Assembly (NCBI RefSeq): GCF_017491605.1
Contig: NZ_JAFGYY010000001.1
Location: forward strand, 372,001-436,000
Length of the DNA stretch: 64,000 nucleotides
Source: Pseudomonas sp. 30_B
GTDB lineage: Bacteria > Pseudomonadota > Gammaproteobacteria > Pseudomonadales > Pseudomonadaceae
Direction: 5' to 3'
Below the pieces are notes generated by a model that was not told the origin of the DNA, did not search any database, and saw nothing but the letters and a program-made list of their open reading frames with translations. Shown one piece after another: positions 17,322 through 25,197 of this stretch. Each line of letters starts with the position of its first letter. The stretch's first letter is position 1. A program made the translations under genes and the position numbers.

Positions 17322-18215
17322 CTAGTCGAGCCAATCGCTTACGCGATCATAGATCAACTTCCCGCCTCGCCTGGCTGCACGACTTGCATAGTCCGGGTCG
17401 GTTTCCCGGTTCCTGATGGCGCTGAGCTGGCCTGCCGTGATGTCGTGCTCCTTGATGCAGTAAGCAGCCCACCAGCGCTCGTTCTGGATGCTTTCGATGT
17501 GAACGGCTAGGTTACCGAAGCGTTGCCGGTACTCCTTCGCTAGCGCGATTCTAAGGGCCTTGCTGACCTCCTCAGTTTGATCAGCCGGGATACAGAAAAT
17601 CCCATGCGCATGCAGCGGGTGATTTTCCTTGCTGGCGCCGTGAGCAAATTCAAGATTGAAGGCTTGCTCAGTGGTTATCCCGAGCTTGGTAAGCGTCCGC
17701 TGGATGATTCCGGCGAGATGATTGGCCGAGCTTCGCTTCGCTGCCAATGCTGCCGTAGCTGTATCGTGATCAAGCCGGATCGTAAAAGCCTTGGCGTCGG
17801 GTTGCCGAGCTAACCAAAGCAACCGGAAGAACTGCTTGATGTGGGGAGGCACATGCTTCGACCAGTCAGCCAGCTTGCCGGTGCCTTTGTATGACTTGGC
17901 TAACTTACTGATGGAGCTGTTGATAGAAAGGAGCTTGGTTACTTGTTCGTTGTCTAGCTCTGGATGTAGATCACTAATAGCTGCTACACGCTGCTCATGG
18001 CTTGCATGAAAGTTAGCTATAAGCCCCGCCTGCTGTGGGGTTGTGAGGATTTTGCGAGGCGTCCTGCGGCTGCTGTTTTTTGCATTTACTCCACGACCAC
18101 CGGCGTGTTGCTGCGGTTTGTCGGTGGCAAAAAGCCCGACCTCTTCCGGGAGGATTGGCCGCTGCTGTACCGACTGAAGCGGTTGCTCTGCTGCGGTGCT
18201 GGTGCTGTTTGTCAT
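17322..18215 (-). CDS. Probable HUH-type replication initiation protein
   Basis: 297 residues from ATG 18215 (a GTG six codons earlier is possible). Residues 200-208, PLHAHGIFC, contain an HxH pair (His202, His204) as in the metal-binding motif of HUH endonucleases. Residues 250-256, AAYCIKE, have the Tyr-X-X-Lys of the catalytic helix. The first ~60 residues are low-complexity and Gln/Thr rich. This pattern fits rolling-circle Rep proteins of plasmids, phages and integrative elements, which nick one strand. It lies downstream of two small minus-strand genes (18348-18980 and 18977-19411) that probably form one module with it. The family call is by motif only. Confidence 0.55.
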   Translation of the reverse strand: MTNSTSTAAEQPLQSVQQRPILPEEVGLFATDKPQQHAGGRGVNAKNSSRRTPRKILTTPQQAGLIANFHASHEQRVAAISDLHPELDNEQVTKLLSINSSISKLAKSYKGTGKLADWSKHVPPHIKQFFRLLWLARQPDAKAFTIRLDHDTATAALAAKRSSANHLAGIIQRTLTKLGITTEQAFNLEFAHGASKENHPLHAHGIFCIPADQTEEVSKALRIALAKEYRQRFGNLAVHIESIQNERWWAAYCIKEHDITAGQLSAIRNRETDPDYASRAARRGGKLIYDRVSDWLD

Positions 18216-18347
18216 GGTCTGTCTCGTGCCCACCTTGCTTGCCGATTTTCAAAAATCGGTTCCGCTCATCGTGGCCAGTGGATTGAAGGCGTCGCGTGAT
18301 TTCTAAGGGTTTGACACCTGGCTAGTCATCGCATGGTCATGGAGAGT

Positions 18348-18980
18348 TCAGTTCTCGATGACCACGATGTCGTCACTCTCATAACGAGGTGTCTTCTTCT
18401 GCGCGATCCATTGAAGGTTTTCGAGCTCTTCATTGATCCCTTCTGGGTCGCCTCTCAGTTCGGCCTCATCGAGCCGCTGCTGGGCCCGCATCTCTTCGAC
18501 ATCCCAAGGTGTCATTACGTGAATCTGAAGCTCCGGAAGCTCTTCAACGGCCTGTGCTTGCTCCAGCTTGTCTAGAGGGAGCGCGCGCCGGCCTACATCC
18601 TGCGTCAGTTTGAGTGCCGTTGCGCTCGCAGCGAGTGACCTGAAGACAATGGGGCTGTCTGGTTCGAGTACATCCAGCGCGCTGAAGAGTTTCTGTCTGA
18701 TCCTCTGGCTGAGGGCTAAATCATCCAGCACCAGCGAAGCAGCGGTCTGCTGAATGCTTTCCAGAGAGAAGGCAGAGGCCAGCATCTCGTCCCGAGCCTT
18801 CTCAATCAGCGCGTGTGTCGTAGCGCCAGCAACTGCCTTGTGCTTCTTCAGCAAGCGCTGGACCGTGCTAAGGCTGATTTCTAGGCGTTGGGCTATCGCC
18901 GGCAAGGTGTAGCCGGCCTCTCTCAGAATCACTGCCTGAGCGCCCTGATCTGGTGTTGCATGCTTGCCCGCCATCATCAC
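18348..18980 (-). CDS. Helix-turn-helix protein, possibly terminase-small-subunit-like
   Basis: 210 residues. An N-terminal HTH of the transposase/TerS type (AVILREAGYTLPAIAQRLEI, then SLSTVQRLLKKHK) is followed by a long helical region and an acidic C-terminus (EEMRAQQRLDEAELRGDPEG). This order resembles phage small-terminase or replication accessory proteins, but I cannot assign a family. Its start overlaps the stop of the upstream gene by 4 bases (ATGA), so the pair is translationally coupled. Confidence 0.6.
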   Translation of the reverse strand: MMMAGKHATPDQGAQAVILREAGYTLPAIAQRLEISLSTVQRLLKKHKAVAGATTHALIEKARDEMLASAFSLESIQQTAASLVLDDLALSQRIRQKLFSALDVLEPDSPIVFRSLAASATALKLTQDVGRRALPLDKLEQAQAVEELPELQIHVMTPWDVEEMRAQQRLDEAELRGDPEGINEELENLQWIAQKKTPRYESDDIVVIEN

Positions 18981-19411
18981 ACCTCGTCGTCGATGATGTG
19001 GAGCACGACCGGCTTGGGTGGCAGCTTGGCGAGTTCAAGTAACTCAGATTCCAGGCGATGCCAGTTGCTTGCAACAGTGGCGAATTGAAAGCCGGACAGC
19101 CGCGCGATGGTGCCGATTTGAAACGGGGCCAGGGAGGCAAGGCTTGTGCCGGTGCGCAGAAGCGCTTCAGTCAGGGCTTTTACGATGGCTTGGCGGCTGC
19201 GCTTGCGTTTCGAAATGCTGGCAGCAGGCTGACAACGGCAGCGACGCTGGGAAGCTATACCGTGAGTGCGGCAGAAGTGATAGGCAGCGTCCTTCGTCCA
19301 GAGGGTTCCGTCTGCACGAGGATGAGAGTTGTTCAGGTACTCAGCGAGGCGCCGGTACGAGTTGATGGGGTTACTGAGAAATTCGCGGGCGTGTTTTTCC
19401 AGGGTGCTCAT
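18977..19411 (-). CDS. Small hypothetical protein of the island replication module
   Basis: 144 residues, basic centre (CRCQPAASISKRKRSRQAIV). The N-terminal NSYRRLAEYLNNSHPRADG followed by TLWTKDAAYHFCRTHGI resembles the 'recombinase' linker domain of large serine recombinases (repeat of LN ... G-x-W), but it is a stand-alone piece. The C-terminal half has an HTH-like stretch (IGTIARLSGFQFATVASNW). Coupled by a 4-base overlap to the HTH gene downstream. DNA binding is plausible; function unknown. Confidence 0.6.
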   Translation of the reverse strand: MSTLEKHAREFLSNPINSYRRLAEYLNNSHPRADGTLWTKDAAYHFCRTHGIASQRRCRCQPAASISKRKRSRQAIVKALTEALLRTGTSLASLAPFQIGTIARLSGFQFATVASNWHRLESELLELAKLPPKPVVLHIIDDEV

Positions 19412-19576
19412 AGTTTCTTTTCCGATGCAGGTGATGTGATTTCGTGTTCATGCGTTGATCTCTCTCGTCGTGTTTATGGTTTGTCCGCCACTTCGGGCGG
19501 TGACTTCATATTAGGGGTTTAGAGCGTCTAGTGTCTACGGGTTAATTCACATAAATTATTGATTTGCAAGAGTTTT

Positions 19577-20146
19577 TTATACTTTATTCCAGTGGCGCTT
19601 CACTGTCGCAATACCAAGTCCCAGGTCGGCGGCAACCTCGCTTTGTGACATCCCCTTCGCCTTGCCTGCCTGCACGGAAGCAGTCGTGTTCGTGGCGATA
19701 GGACGACCGAGCTTCTTGCCTTCAGCTTGGGCGCGCTTCAAGCCTTCCTTGGTGCGTTCCTTGATGCGGTCACGTTCAAAGGCTGCAACGGCTGCCAGCA
19801 CTGTTAGTTGAAGCTTCCCGGCAGCGCTGGTGAGGTCTACGCCATCCAGATCGAGGCTTTTCACATGGATGCCACGAGCGGCAAGAGCTTCGATAGTGGC
19901 AAGAACGTCTTGCACGTCACGACCAAGGCGATCCAGCTTTAGCACTACCAATACGTCTCCGGCTTCCATGCGCTCTGCCATCTTGGCGAACTGAGGGCGT
20001 TGAAGGGCTGGAGCGCCACCAGAGACTTGCTCTGCAAACCAGCGCAGCGGCTGGATGTCGTATCCCTTCTGCTGGAGGGCAAGCAATTGGTTGTCGGTGG
20101 ATTGTTCCAGTGTGGAAACGCGACCATATGCAAAGGTGCGGCTCAT
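19577..20146 (-). CDS. Serine recombinase of the resolvase/invertase family
   Basis: 189 residues, the standard size of small serine recombinases. The N-terminal catalytic domain begins MSRTFAYGRVST with nucleophile Ser11, and contains LKLDRLGRDVQDVL (conserved Arg) and AAFERDRIKERTKEGLKRA of the long E-helix. The C-terminal HTH is MSQSEVAADLGLGIATVKRHW. ATG 20146 is chosen; a TTG seven codons earlier would also work. Repeated GGTATCAA motifs lie just upstream and may be its binding site. It probably resolves multimers of, or inverts DNA in, the element, independently of the tyrosine integrase. Confidence 0.9.
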   Translation of the reverse strand: MSRTFAYGRVSTLEQSTDNQLLALQQKGYDIQPLRWFAEQVSGGAPALQRPQFAKMAERMEAGDVLVVLKLDRLGRDVQDVLATIEALAARGIHVKSLDLDGVDLTSAAGKLQLTVLAAVAAFERDRIKERTKEGLKRAQAEGKKLGRPIATNTTASVQAGKAKGMSQSEVAADLGLGIATVKRHWNKV

Positions 20147-20150
20147 GAGG

Positions 20151-20255
20151 ATGATCCAGGGTATCAATTAAGGTGGGATCATTATATTTTGGTATCAACA
20201 ACATGTAAACCCTAGTTTGATGATCCCAATTCTCCTACCCGATGGGCGGTATCAA
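20151..20255. promoter_or_regulatory. Repeat array upstream of serine recombinase (candidate res/operator)
   Basis: GGTATCAA occurs three times in direct orientation at 20160-20167, 20191-20198 and 20248-20255. GGGATCAT (20175-20182) and ATGATCCC (20220-20227) form an inverted pair, and ATGATCC recurs at 20151. Such spaced repeats next to a resolvase gene are typical of res sites that double as operators. Confidence 0.45.
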
Positions 20256-20373
20256 TAAACGGTCGTTTTATGAGCCCAGGCAATTCCCCTTGATATCGCT
20301 TCGCTAGCATCTGTTAACGTGAGATGCATGCGGCATTGAGATGCTGTGAGGTTGATGACCGGAGGGGCAGGGA

Positions 20374-21033
20374 ATGGCCAACCTTTACGCGGACAAGAAG
20401 TGGGCGGTGTTCAGGGAGCAGGTGATAGAGCTGGACGGAGGTGAATGTGTGAGCTGCGGTCGGTCGAGGGCAGACGGCGTTGTATTGCAGGTTCACCATA
20501 AGCTGTATGTCCGAGGACGGAAGCCGTGGGAGTACGATCCTTCTGACTGCGAAACGCTCTGTCGAGGATGTCATGCCCGAGAGCATGGTGAGATCAGGCC
20601 TGATACCGGCTGGGAGTACGTGGGTGAAGATGATCTAGGAGACCTCTTCGGAAGCTGTGAGCTCTGCGATACCTCCATTCGATACGTGCATTACGTGCAG
20701 CACGAGCACTGGGAGCAAATGGGGGTGGGCAGTGACTGCTGCGATAACCTGACGGGCACTCAAGAGGCGGCGGAGTATCGTAGGCGATTGGGTCGGCGTA
20801 GACGGTTCGTCGCTTCTTCAAGATGGAAGTCTGACGGTGACCAACATCTGATCAAGCAAGATGGGTTGAGGATTGCCATCGTCCAGGGGCAGGGCGGCTA
20901 CAAGCTCGTAATTGACGAGGTTCAGGGGAGGAAAGAATTTGAGCACCTGCTCCATGCGCAGGAGTTTGTGTTCGATTTGATTGATAGTGGGGAGGCTGCT
21001 GATTTCATCCAACGGAGGAAGCTCAGGAGCTAG
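20374..21033 (+). CDS. HNH endonuclease-like protein with a second zinc module
   Basis: 219 residues. The HNH core spans CVSCG (Cys25, Cys28), LQVHHKLYVRGRKPWEYDP (His41, His42), then LCRGCHAREH (Cys63, Cys66, His67). A second Cys cluster follows, GSCELCDTSIRYVHYV (Cys95, Cys98), then GSDCCDNLTG (Cys122, Cys123), resembling a zinc-ribbon. The last ~70 residues have no known motif. AGGGGCAGGGA directly precedes ATG 20374. It is convergent with the integrase. Could be a homing-type, restriction or repair nuclease; substrate unknown. Confidence 0.78.
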   Translation: MANLYADKKWAVFREQVIELDGGECVSCGRSRADGVVLQVHHKLYVRGRKPWEYDPSDCETLCRGCHAREHGEIRPDTGWEYVGEDDLGDLFGSCELCDTSIRYVHYVQHEHWEQMGVGSDCCDNLTGTQEAAEYRRRLGRRRRFVASSRWKSDGDQHLIKQDGLRIAIVQGQGGYKLVIDEVQGRKEFEHLLHAQEFVFDLIDSGEAADFIQRRKLRS

Positions 21034-21052
21034 ACCCCTGAGCTTCTCTGAG

Positions 21053-22876
21053 TCAGGCCGTTCTGGAGTGATTGTGTCGATGGCTCGCAATGCTCTTGGT
21101 TAGCACCGCTCCAAACCGCTCAACGAAGTCAACTTGATAGCCAGTGAGTCGTTGGATGGCTGCCGGGATCGGTAGAAGCATAAGGGCGGCCAGCATTTGC
21201 TCAATTGTGGCCCCTTCGTCATAGTGCCTTCCCGCCATATCTTCTGGAGTGTGGCCCACAATTGCTTGGATAATAGTTTTATCCAACGACTCGCCGTTGC
21301 GCTTCACGTGACCCAATCTAGTGATCAGGGTATGTCGGAACGAGTAGATACTCTTCCCGTCGTTTGGTTTATGAACACCAATGGCGACGAGATACCCCCT
21401 GGGCTTCTCATTGAAGAACTTACCGGCACTCTTCGCCCAGCCTTCCTTGTTGTGCTTGGTCTCGTTGTCTCGTGGGGACAGGTAGGTTAGTCCGTCGCCA
21501 AACAGTTTTTTCTGTCTTGCTTGTCGCTGGCTGTCCACATAATCAAGAAACCCCAGCTCGACCAGTCGAGGGTGAATAGGTACTTGCCGAGCTTCGCCGG
21601 TCTTGATTCGCTTTGCCTCCGGTGCATCGACAGCATCAGCACAGAAATCGAAGCAGGGATGTCCGTCTACGACCCGAATGTCAGCGGTATCGAGTTGCGC
21701 TATTTCGTTCGTTCGAGCACCGGTGAAATAGCCTACCAAGGGGAGCCAGTACCAAAACGGATATGCCTTGGTTCGCCCATCCGCGATTGGTCCCTTGTAT
21801 ATGTAGCCGGAGAAGATTGCCTCTATGTCATCGTCCTCAAAGGCAACACCATCACGGCTTCGCTTGTTCTTCCTTTCCTCGACAGGCTTGATGATCACGT
21901 CATCTGGTCTGAATGTGGTCAAATCCAGGTAGCGAGCATGTGCTTGGATTTGCTTCATGAAAGCTATGAGGGCGCGAACACGCTCATGACCAGTCAGTTC
22001 CTCCGGGTCATTGGTCAGGATTTCATCCAATTGCGTCGGCGGGTCAATTGATGCGTCGGCGTTAGCCTTCGTCCTGCGGGCGTTGTCGTACGCGGCCTGC
22101 CAGTCTTTTTTGGTCAATTGGCAAACGGGTTTGTGTTGCGTCAGGACGGTCATCACCCGGGCGAGGCGCTCTCTTTCTGCAAGAGTACCGCCGTGGTTTG
22201 CCTGTCCGCCTTTTGACGAGGTATCAGCCCTGTCGCGTTCCAGTTGGTGCTCCCATACCTGATAGAGCGCCCAATCGGCCATTGCTGGATCGTAGCTCGG
22301 ACCTGCTTGGGGCGTTTCTATAGCGCCAGCGCTGTCATGGACTGGACGGAGGCTCCTAAGTACCAACTCATCCCGCAGCTTCGGTAATACGGTCCGTAGC
22401 TCGGTTGGTTGATAGTGCTGGGAGAGCTCCAGCAGTTGCTCAGCCAAAGCCTCTTGTTCACTCGGGATCGGCCGGCCATGGGCGCCAGTGAGCAGCCGTG
22501 CCACTTCTTGGCGACGTTGACGAGCCTCGATTTCCTCATTCGAAAGGATGGGCTCAGCAGGTTGACTGTCATCTTTGGGGCTGGAGAAGTCTGGGAACAG
22601 GCCCTCCATCTCTTGCTCCATCATCTCTAAGTATTCGGCATCAGAAAAGCCAAGCTCGTCGTGCTTTGTCACGCTCATTACCTTGTCGCAGGCGGCTTCA
22701 AACCGGGCAGCATACTGGCGGGCTCGTTTTCGGGCCAAGCGTTGGCTGTCGGTTTTCAGGGTGCGCCTGATTTCTCGCTGCCCGTTGAAAAGGCTACGCA
22801 GTGGACGAGGAATGACCGCGCGGAAGTAATACGTACCGTGCCGACTGATGGTCAGATAGGAGGGGGATGGTTTCAT
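21053..22876 (-). CDS. Tyrosine site-specific integrase of the ssrA island
   Basis: 607 residues from ATG 22876 (a GTG eight codons earlier is possible; neither has a strong ribosome site). It begins with the arm-binding-like segment SYLTISRHGTYYFRAVIPRP typical of large proteobacterial integrases. The catalytic set is readable: Arg388 in TGARTNEIAQL, Arg514 in IYSFRHTLITRL, His542 in IVGHTPED, and nucleophile Tyr552 in AGRHYDEG. The usual His three residues before Arg514 is Tyr511. The gene starts ~110 bases from the right att site, as expected for the enzyme that integrates and, with a directionality factor, excises this island. No excisionase gene is recognisable nearby. Confidence 0.92.
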   Translation of the reverse strand: MKPSPSYLTISRHGTYYFRAVIPRPLRSLFNGQREIRRTLKTDSQRLARKRARQYAARFEAACDKVMSVTKHDELGFSDAEYLEMMEQEMEGLFPDFSSPKDDSQPAEPILSNEEIEARQRRQEVARLLTGAHGRPIPSEQEALAEQLLELSQHYQPTELRTVLPKLRDELVLRSLRPVHDSAGAIETPQAGPSYDPAMADWALYQVWEHQLERDRADTSSKGGQANHGGTLAERERLARVMTVLTQHKPVCQLTKKDWQAAYDNARRTKANADASIDPPTQLDEILTNDPEELTGHERVRALIAFMKQIQAHARYLDLTTFRPDDVIIKPVEERKNKRSRDGVAFEDDDIEAIFSGYIYKGPIADGRTKAYPFWYWLPLVGYFTGARTNEIAQLDTADIRVVDGHPCFDFCADAVDAPEAKRIKTGEARQVPIHPRLVELGFLDYVDSQRQARQKKLFGDGLTYLSPRDNETKHNKEGWAKSAGKFFNEKPRGYLVAIGVHKPNDGKSIYSFRHTLITRLGHVKRNGESLDKTIIQAIVGHTPEDMAGRHYDEGATIEQMLAALMLLPIPAAIQRLTGYQVDFVERFGAVLTKSIASHRHNHSRTA

Positions 22877-22923
22877 GCTGGGCACCAGATGATGCCCCAC
22901 AGGAATGTCACATCTCAGTGTCG

Positions 22924-22945
22924 CACCGGCCTGGGGTGGCCGGTG
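22924..22945. other. GC-rich hairpin between integrase and ssrA
   Basis: CACCGGCC-TGGGGT-GGCCGGTG, an 8-bp perfect stem. It has no U tract on the minus strand. It lies 45 bases past the ssrA 3' end and might partly block read-through into the integrase gene. Confidence 0.4.
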
Positions 22946-22989
22946 GACCTGAGCACAGAAGCCCGAAATCAGGCCACTGTGTAAGGATG

Positions 22990-23006
22990 TGGTGGAGCCG
23001 GGGGGA
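22990..23006. repeat. Right attachment site within ssrA
   Basis: TGGTGGAGCCGGGGGGA, the reverse complement of the tmRNA 3' acceptor end including CCA. Identical to 10980-10996; together they bound the island. Confidence 0.88.
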
Positions 23007-23347
23007 TTTGAACCCCCGTCCGCCAGTTCTCCGCTGTCGGTTCTACATGCTTAGCCATCTCTACTGAGTTAACTCCGCGCCGCCCGAGTGGCAGGGTGCT
23101 TGGAGCGAGCTGTATGAGTTTTAGCCGTTACGTCTACAGCGAACTTGGCGGCGATCCTGTTCTATATGACAGACCTAATCGTCGGGTTTACAGGCATCCC
23201 CTAGGGTCTGCTAGCGGCACTTAGGCTGCTAGGGCGTAGTTGTCGTCGTTGGCAACTATAAAGTTGTGGCAGCTGATTTACGAGAACTGTCACCTACTCG
23301 GCATGCCCCTCGAGTTTTGTTACCGGCGTCGAATCCTAATCGGCCCC
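22990..23347 (-). ncRNA. ssrA: tmRNA (transfer-messenger RNA)
   Basis: 358 bases, minus strand. The 5' end GGGGCCGATTAGGATTCGAC (23347 inward) and the 3' end GGCTCCACCA are the conserved tmRNA termini and pair as the acceptor. The T-arm is present near the 3' end. The tag frame at 23221-23253 reads GCC AAC GAC GAC AAC TAC GCC CTA GCA GCC TAA, the peptide ANDDNYALAA, the Pseudomonas tag. With SmpB (38735-39214) it rescues stalled ribosomes and marks the nascent chain for proteolysis. The 3' end is the island attachment site; function is preserved because the element carries the same bases. Confidence 0.98.
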
Positions 23348-23369
23348 AAAACCTTTGAAGGTCGTAACC

Positions 23370-23399
23370 ATTCTACGGGAAAGCCGCCCCAAGGTCCAA
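23370..23399 (-). promoter_or_regulatory. Probable ssrA sigma-70 promoter
   Basis: On the minus strand TTGGAC (23394-23399), an 18-base spacer and TAGAAT (23370-23375), 22 bases before the mature 5' end, leaving room for a short leader removed by RNase P. The -35 lies inside a GCCGCCCC/GGGGCGGC hairpin that probably ends the upstream pfpI-like gene. Confidence 0.55.
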
Positions 23400-23420
23400 C
23401 CGGGGCGGCGCAACTCATTG

Positions 23421-24098
23421 TCAGGTCAGGAATTTCAGCACGGCCTCGGCCACGGCCTCGGAAGACGCGGGGTTCTGGCCGGTGATCAGGCCGCGGTCGA
23501 CTTCCACGTGGCTCTGCCAATCCGGGCCTTTGCTGAAGCGGGCACCGTTGGCCTTGAGCATGTCCTGGACCAGGAAGGGCACCACGTCGGTGAGGCCCAC
23601 GGCTTCCTCCTCGCTGTTGGTGAAGCCGGTGACATGGCGGCCCTGCACCAGCGGGCGGCCATCCAGCCCGCGCGGATGGCGGAATACGGCAGGGGCGTGG
23701 CAGACGGCGGAGACGGGCTTGCCGCTAGAGTGGAAGGACTCGATCAGCGCCACCGAGGTGCGGTCTTCGGCCAGGTCCCAGAGCGGGCCGTGGCCGCCGG
23801 GGTAGAAGAGGGCGTCGTAGTCGTCGGCTCGTACCTCGGACAGTTTCACCGTGTTGGCCAGTGCGGCCTGCGCTTCGCTGTCCTGGCGGAAGCGGCGGGT
23901 GGCCGGGGTCTGGGCGTCTTCCTCGTCGCTTTTGGGGTCGAGCGGTGGCTGGCCGCCCTTGGGCGAGGCCAGGGTCAGGGTGGCGCCGGCATCCTTGAAC
24001 ACGTAGTAGGGCGCGGCGAACTCCTCGAGCCAGAAGCCGGTTTTCTTGCCGGTGCTGCCGAGCTGGTCGTGGGAGGTCAGGACTACCAGGATTTTCAT
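23421..24098 (-). CDS. DJ-1/PfpI family protein (type 1 glutamine amidotransferase-like)
   Basis: 225 residues from ATG 24098, which has GAAGGAGTGAGC directly before it; longer frames lack a ribosome site. Landmarks are MKILVVLTSHDQLG, the FYPGGHGPLWDL loop, and the nucleophile elbow VSAVCHAPAVF with its cysteine, followed by TGFTNSEEEAVGL. This is the HchA-like branch with reported deglycase, chaperone or protease activities; the real substrate here is unknown. A hairpin downstream (about 23383-23409) probably terminates it before ssrA. Confidence 0.9.
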   Translation of the reverse strand: MKILVVLTSHDQLGSTGKKTGFWLEEFAAPYYVFKDAGATLTLASPKGGQPPLDPKSDEEDAQTPATRRFRQDSEAQAALANTVKLSEVRADDYDALFYPGGHGPLWDLAEDRTSVALIESFHSSGKPVSAVCHAPAVFRHPRGLDGRPLVQGRHVTGFTNSEEEAVGLTDVVPFLVQDMLKANGARFSKGPDWQSHVEVDRGLITGQNPASSEAVAEAVLKFLT

Positions 24099-24186
24099 GC
24101 TCACTCCTTCGGCGTATCGCTGTGACAAGGGGCTGCCGCAGCAACGGCAGCCCAGACTGGTCAGTGTAGGCGGTACGCCGCGCTCG

Positions 24187-25197
24187 TCAGCGTGACAGGG
24201 TGATGCCCAGATAGGCGGCGTATAGCACGCCATTGAGCAGCAGCACCCAGACCGGCAGTCCATCACGCTGGGCGTTGAGGCGTAGCCAGAGGGCGGCGGC
24301 GAGGGTAATCAGCACGCCGGTGAGGACTTCGGTGCGCGGCTGCCAGGGGGTGAGCAGGATGCCGATGGCAGGCAGCAGGGTGCCCTGGAACACCATGGCG
24401 CCGCTGATGTTGCCGAACGCCAGGGTGTCCTTGCCGCGGCGGACCCAGAGGATGCTGTTGATCTTTTCCGGCAGCTCCGTGGCGATCGGGATGATCAGCA
24501 GCGACAACAGCAGTGCGGAAACGCCCAGTAGGTGCGAGAGTCCTTCGACGCCGTGGATGAAACCCTTGGCGCCCAGCACCAGCAGAGCGAGACCTAGCAG
24601 CAGTTGCAGCAGGATGGTCGCCAGGTTGGTTGGCAGGCCGATGCGCGACAGGTACATGTGGTGATCGGCCTCGGTGCCGTGGCCGTTCTCGACCAGCTCC
24701 TGCGAGGCACGCAGCGTGAGGGTGATGTAGGCAACGTAAGTGAACACCAGCAGCAGGCTCAGGCCGAGGCGTACCGTCAGGTATTCCACCGGCACGAACA
24801 TGGCGACGGTGGCGAGACTGAAGGCGATCAGGAAGAAGTTCAGGTCGCGCTTGAGGCCCGTGCGCTCGGGGCGTACACGCCCGGTCAGGCCGCGTGCGCG
24901 CAGGGCGAAGCAGGCCATCAGGCAGGTGGACAGGGTCGACAGCATCAACGGCGCACCGAGGATGGCGCCCACGCCGACTTCCTGGTTGAGGTTGGCGTTA
25001 CTGGTGCCGGCGAACAGTGCCAGCAGGGGAATCAGGGTTTCCGGCAGGGCCGTACCGATGGCGGCGAACAGCGAGCCGGTGACGCCTTCGGAGATGCCCA
25101 GGCGTTCGCCCAAATGCTCCAGCGCGTTGGTGAAGACTTCGGCGGCAACCAGGATCACCAGCAGCATGCCGAGCAATTCGAGGATGAAGGTCAGCAT
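24187..25197 (-). CDS. Sodium/calcium exchanger (CaCA family) membrane protein
   Basis: 336 residues with about ten hydrophobic segments in two halves. The inverted alpha repeats are visible: GTALPETLIPLLAL in the first half and PIATELPEKINSI in the second, which carry the acidic residues for cation binding. A hydrophilic loop (VENGHGTEADHHMYLSR) separates the halves. ATG 25197 gives the usual membrane-inserted N-terminus MLTFILELLGMLLVILVAAE. Expected to exchange Na+ or H+ for Ca2+ at the inner membrane; ion specificity is not determined. Confidence 0.85.
   Translation of the reverse strand: MLTFILELLGMLLVILVAAEVFTNALEHLGERLGISEGVTGSLFAAIGTALPETLIPLLALFAGTSNANLNQEVGVGAILGAPLMLSTLSTCLMACFALRARGLTGRVRPERTGLKRDLNFFLIAFSLATVAMFVPVEYLTVRLGLSLLLVFTYVAYITLTLRASQELVENGHGTEADHHMYLSRIGLPTNLATILLQLLLGLALLVLGAKGFIHGVEGLSHLLGVSALLLSLLIIPIATELPEKINSILWVRRGKDTLAFGNISGAMVFQGTLLPAIGILLTPWQPRTEVLTGVLITLAAALWLRLNAQRDGLPVWVLLLNGVLYAAYLGITLSR

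Larger units (their letters stand above)
10980..23006. mobile_element. 12-kb genomic island integrated at the 3' end of ssrA (tmRNA)
   Basis: Bounded by a 17-bp direct repeat, TGGTGGAGCCGGGGGGA, at 10980-10996 and 22990-23006; the right copy is the 3' end of ssrA. Inside lie a tyrosine integrase adjacent to ssrA, a serine recombinase, an HNH protein, a replication-like module and accessory genes whose composition differs from the flanks. The match extends to GGAT-x-TGGTGGAGCC outside the core. No transfer, capsid or portal genes are seen, so this is an integrative element or phage-satellite-like island rather than a complete prophage or conjugative element. Confidence 0.88.

Noticed and set aside
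17143..17334. A 63-codon minus-strand frame between the Rep-like gene and the PD-(D/E)XK-like gene
   Set aside because: Starts with TTG inside the Rep gene end, overlaps the next gene's start in another frame, and has no motif; cannot be supported.
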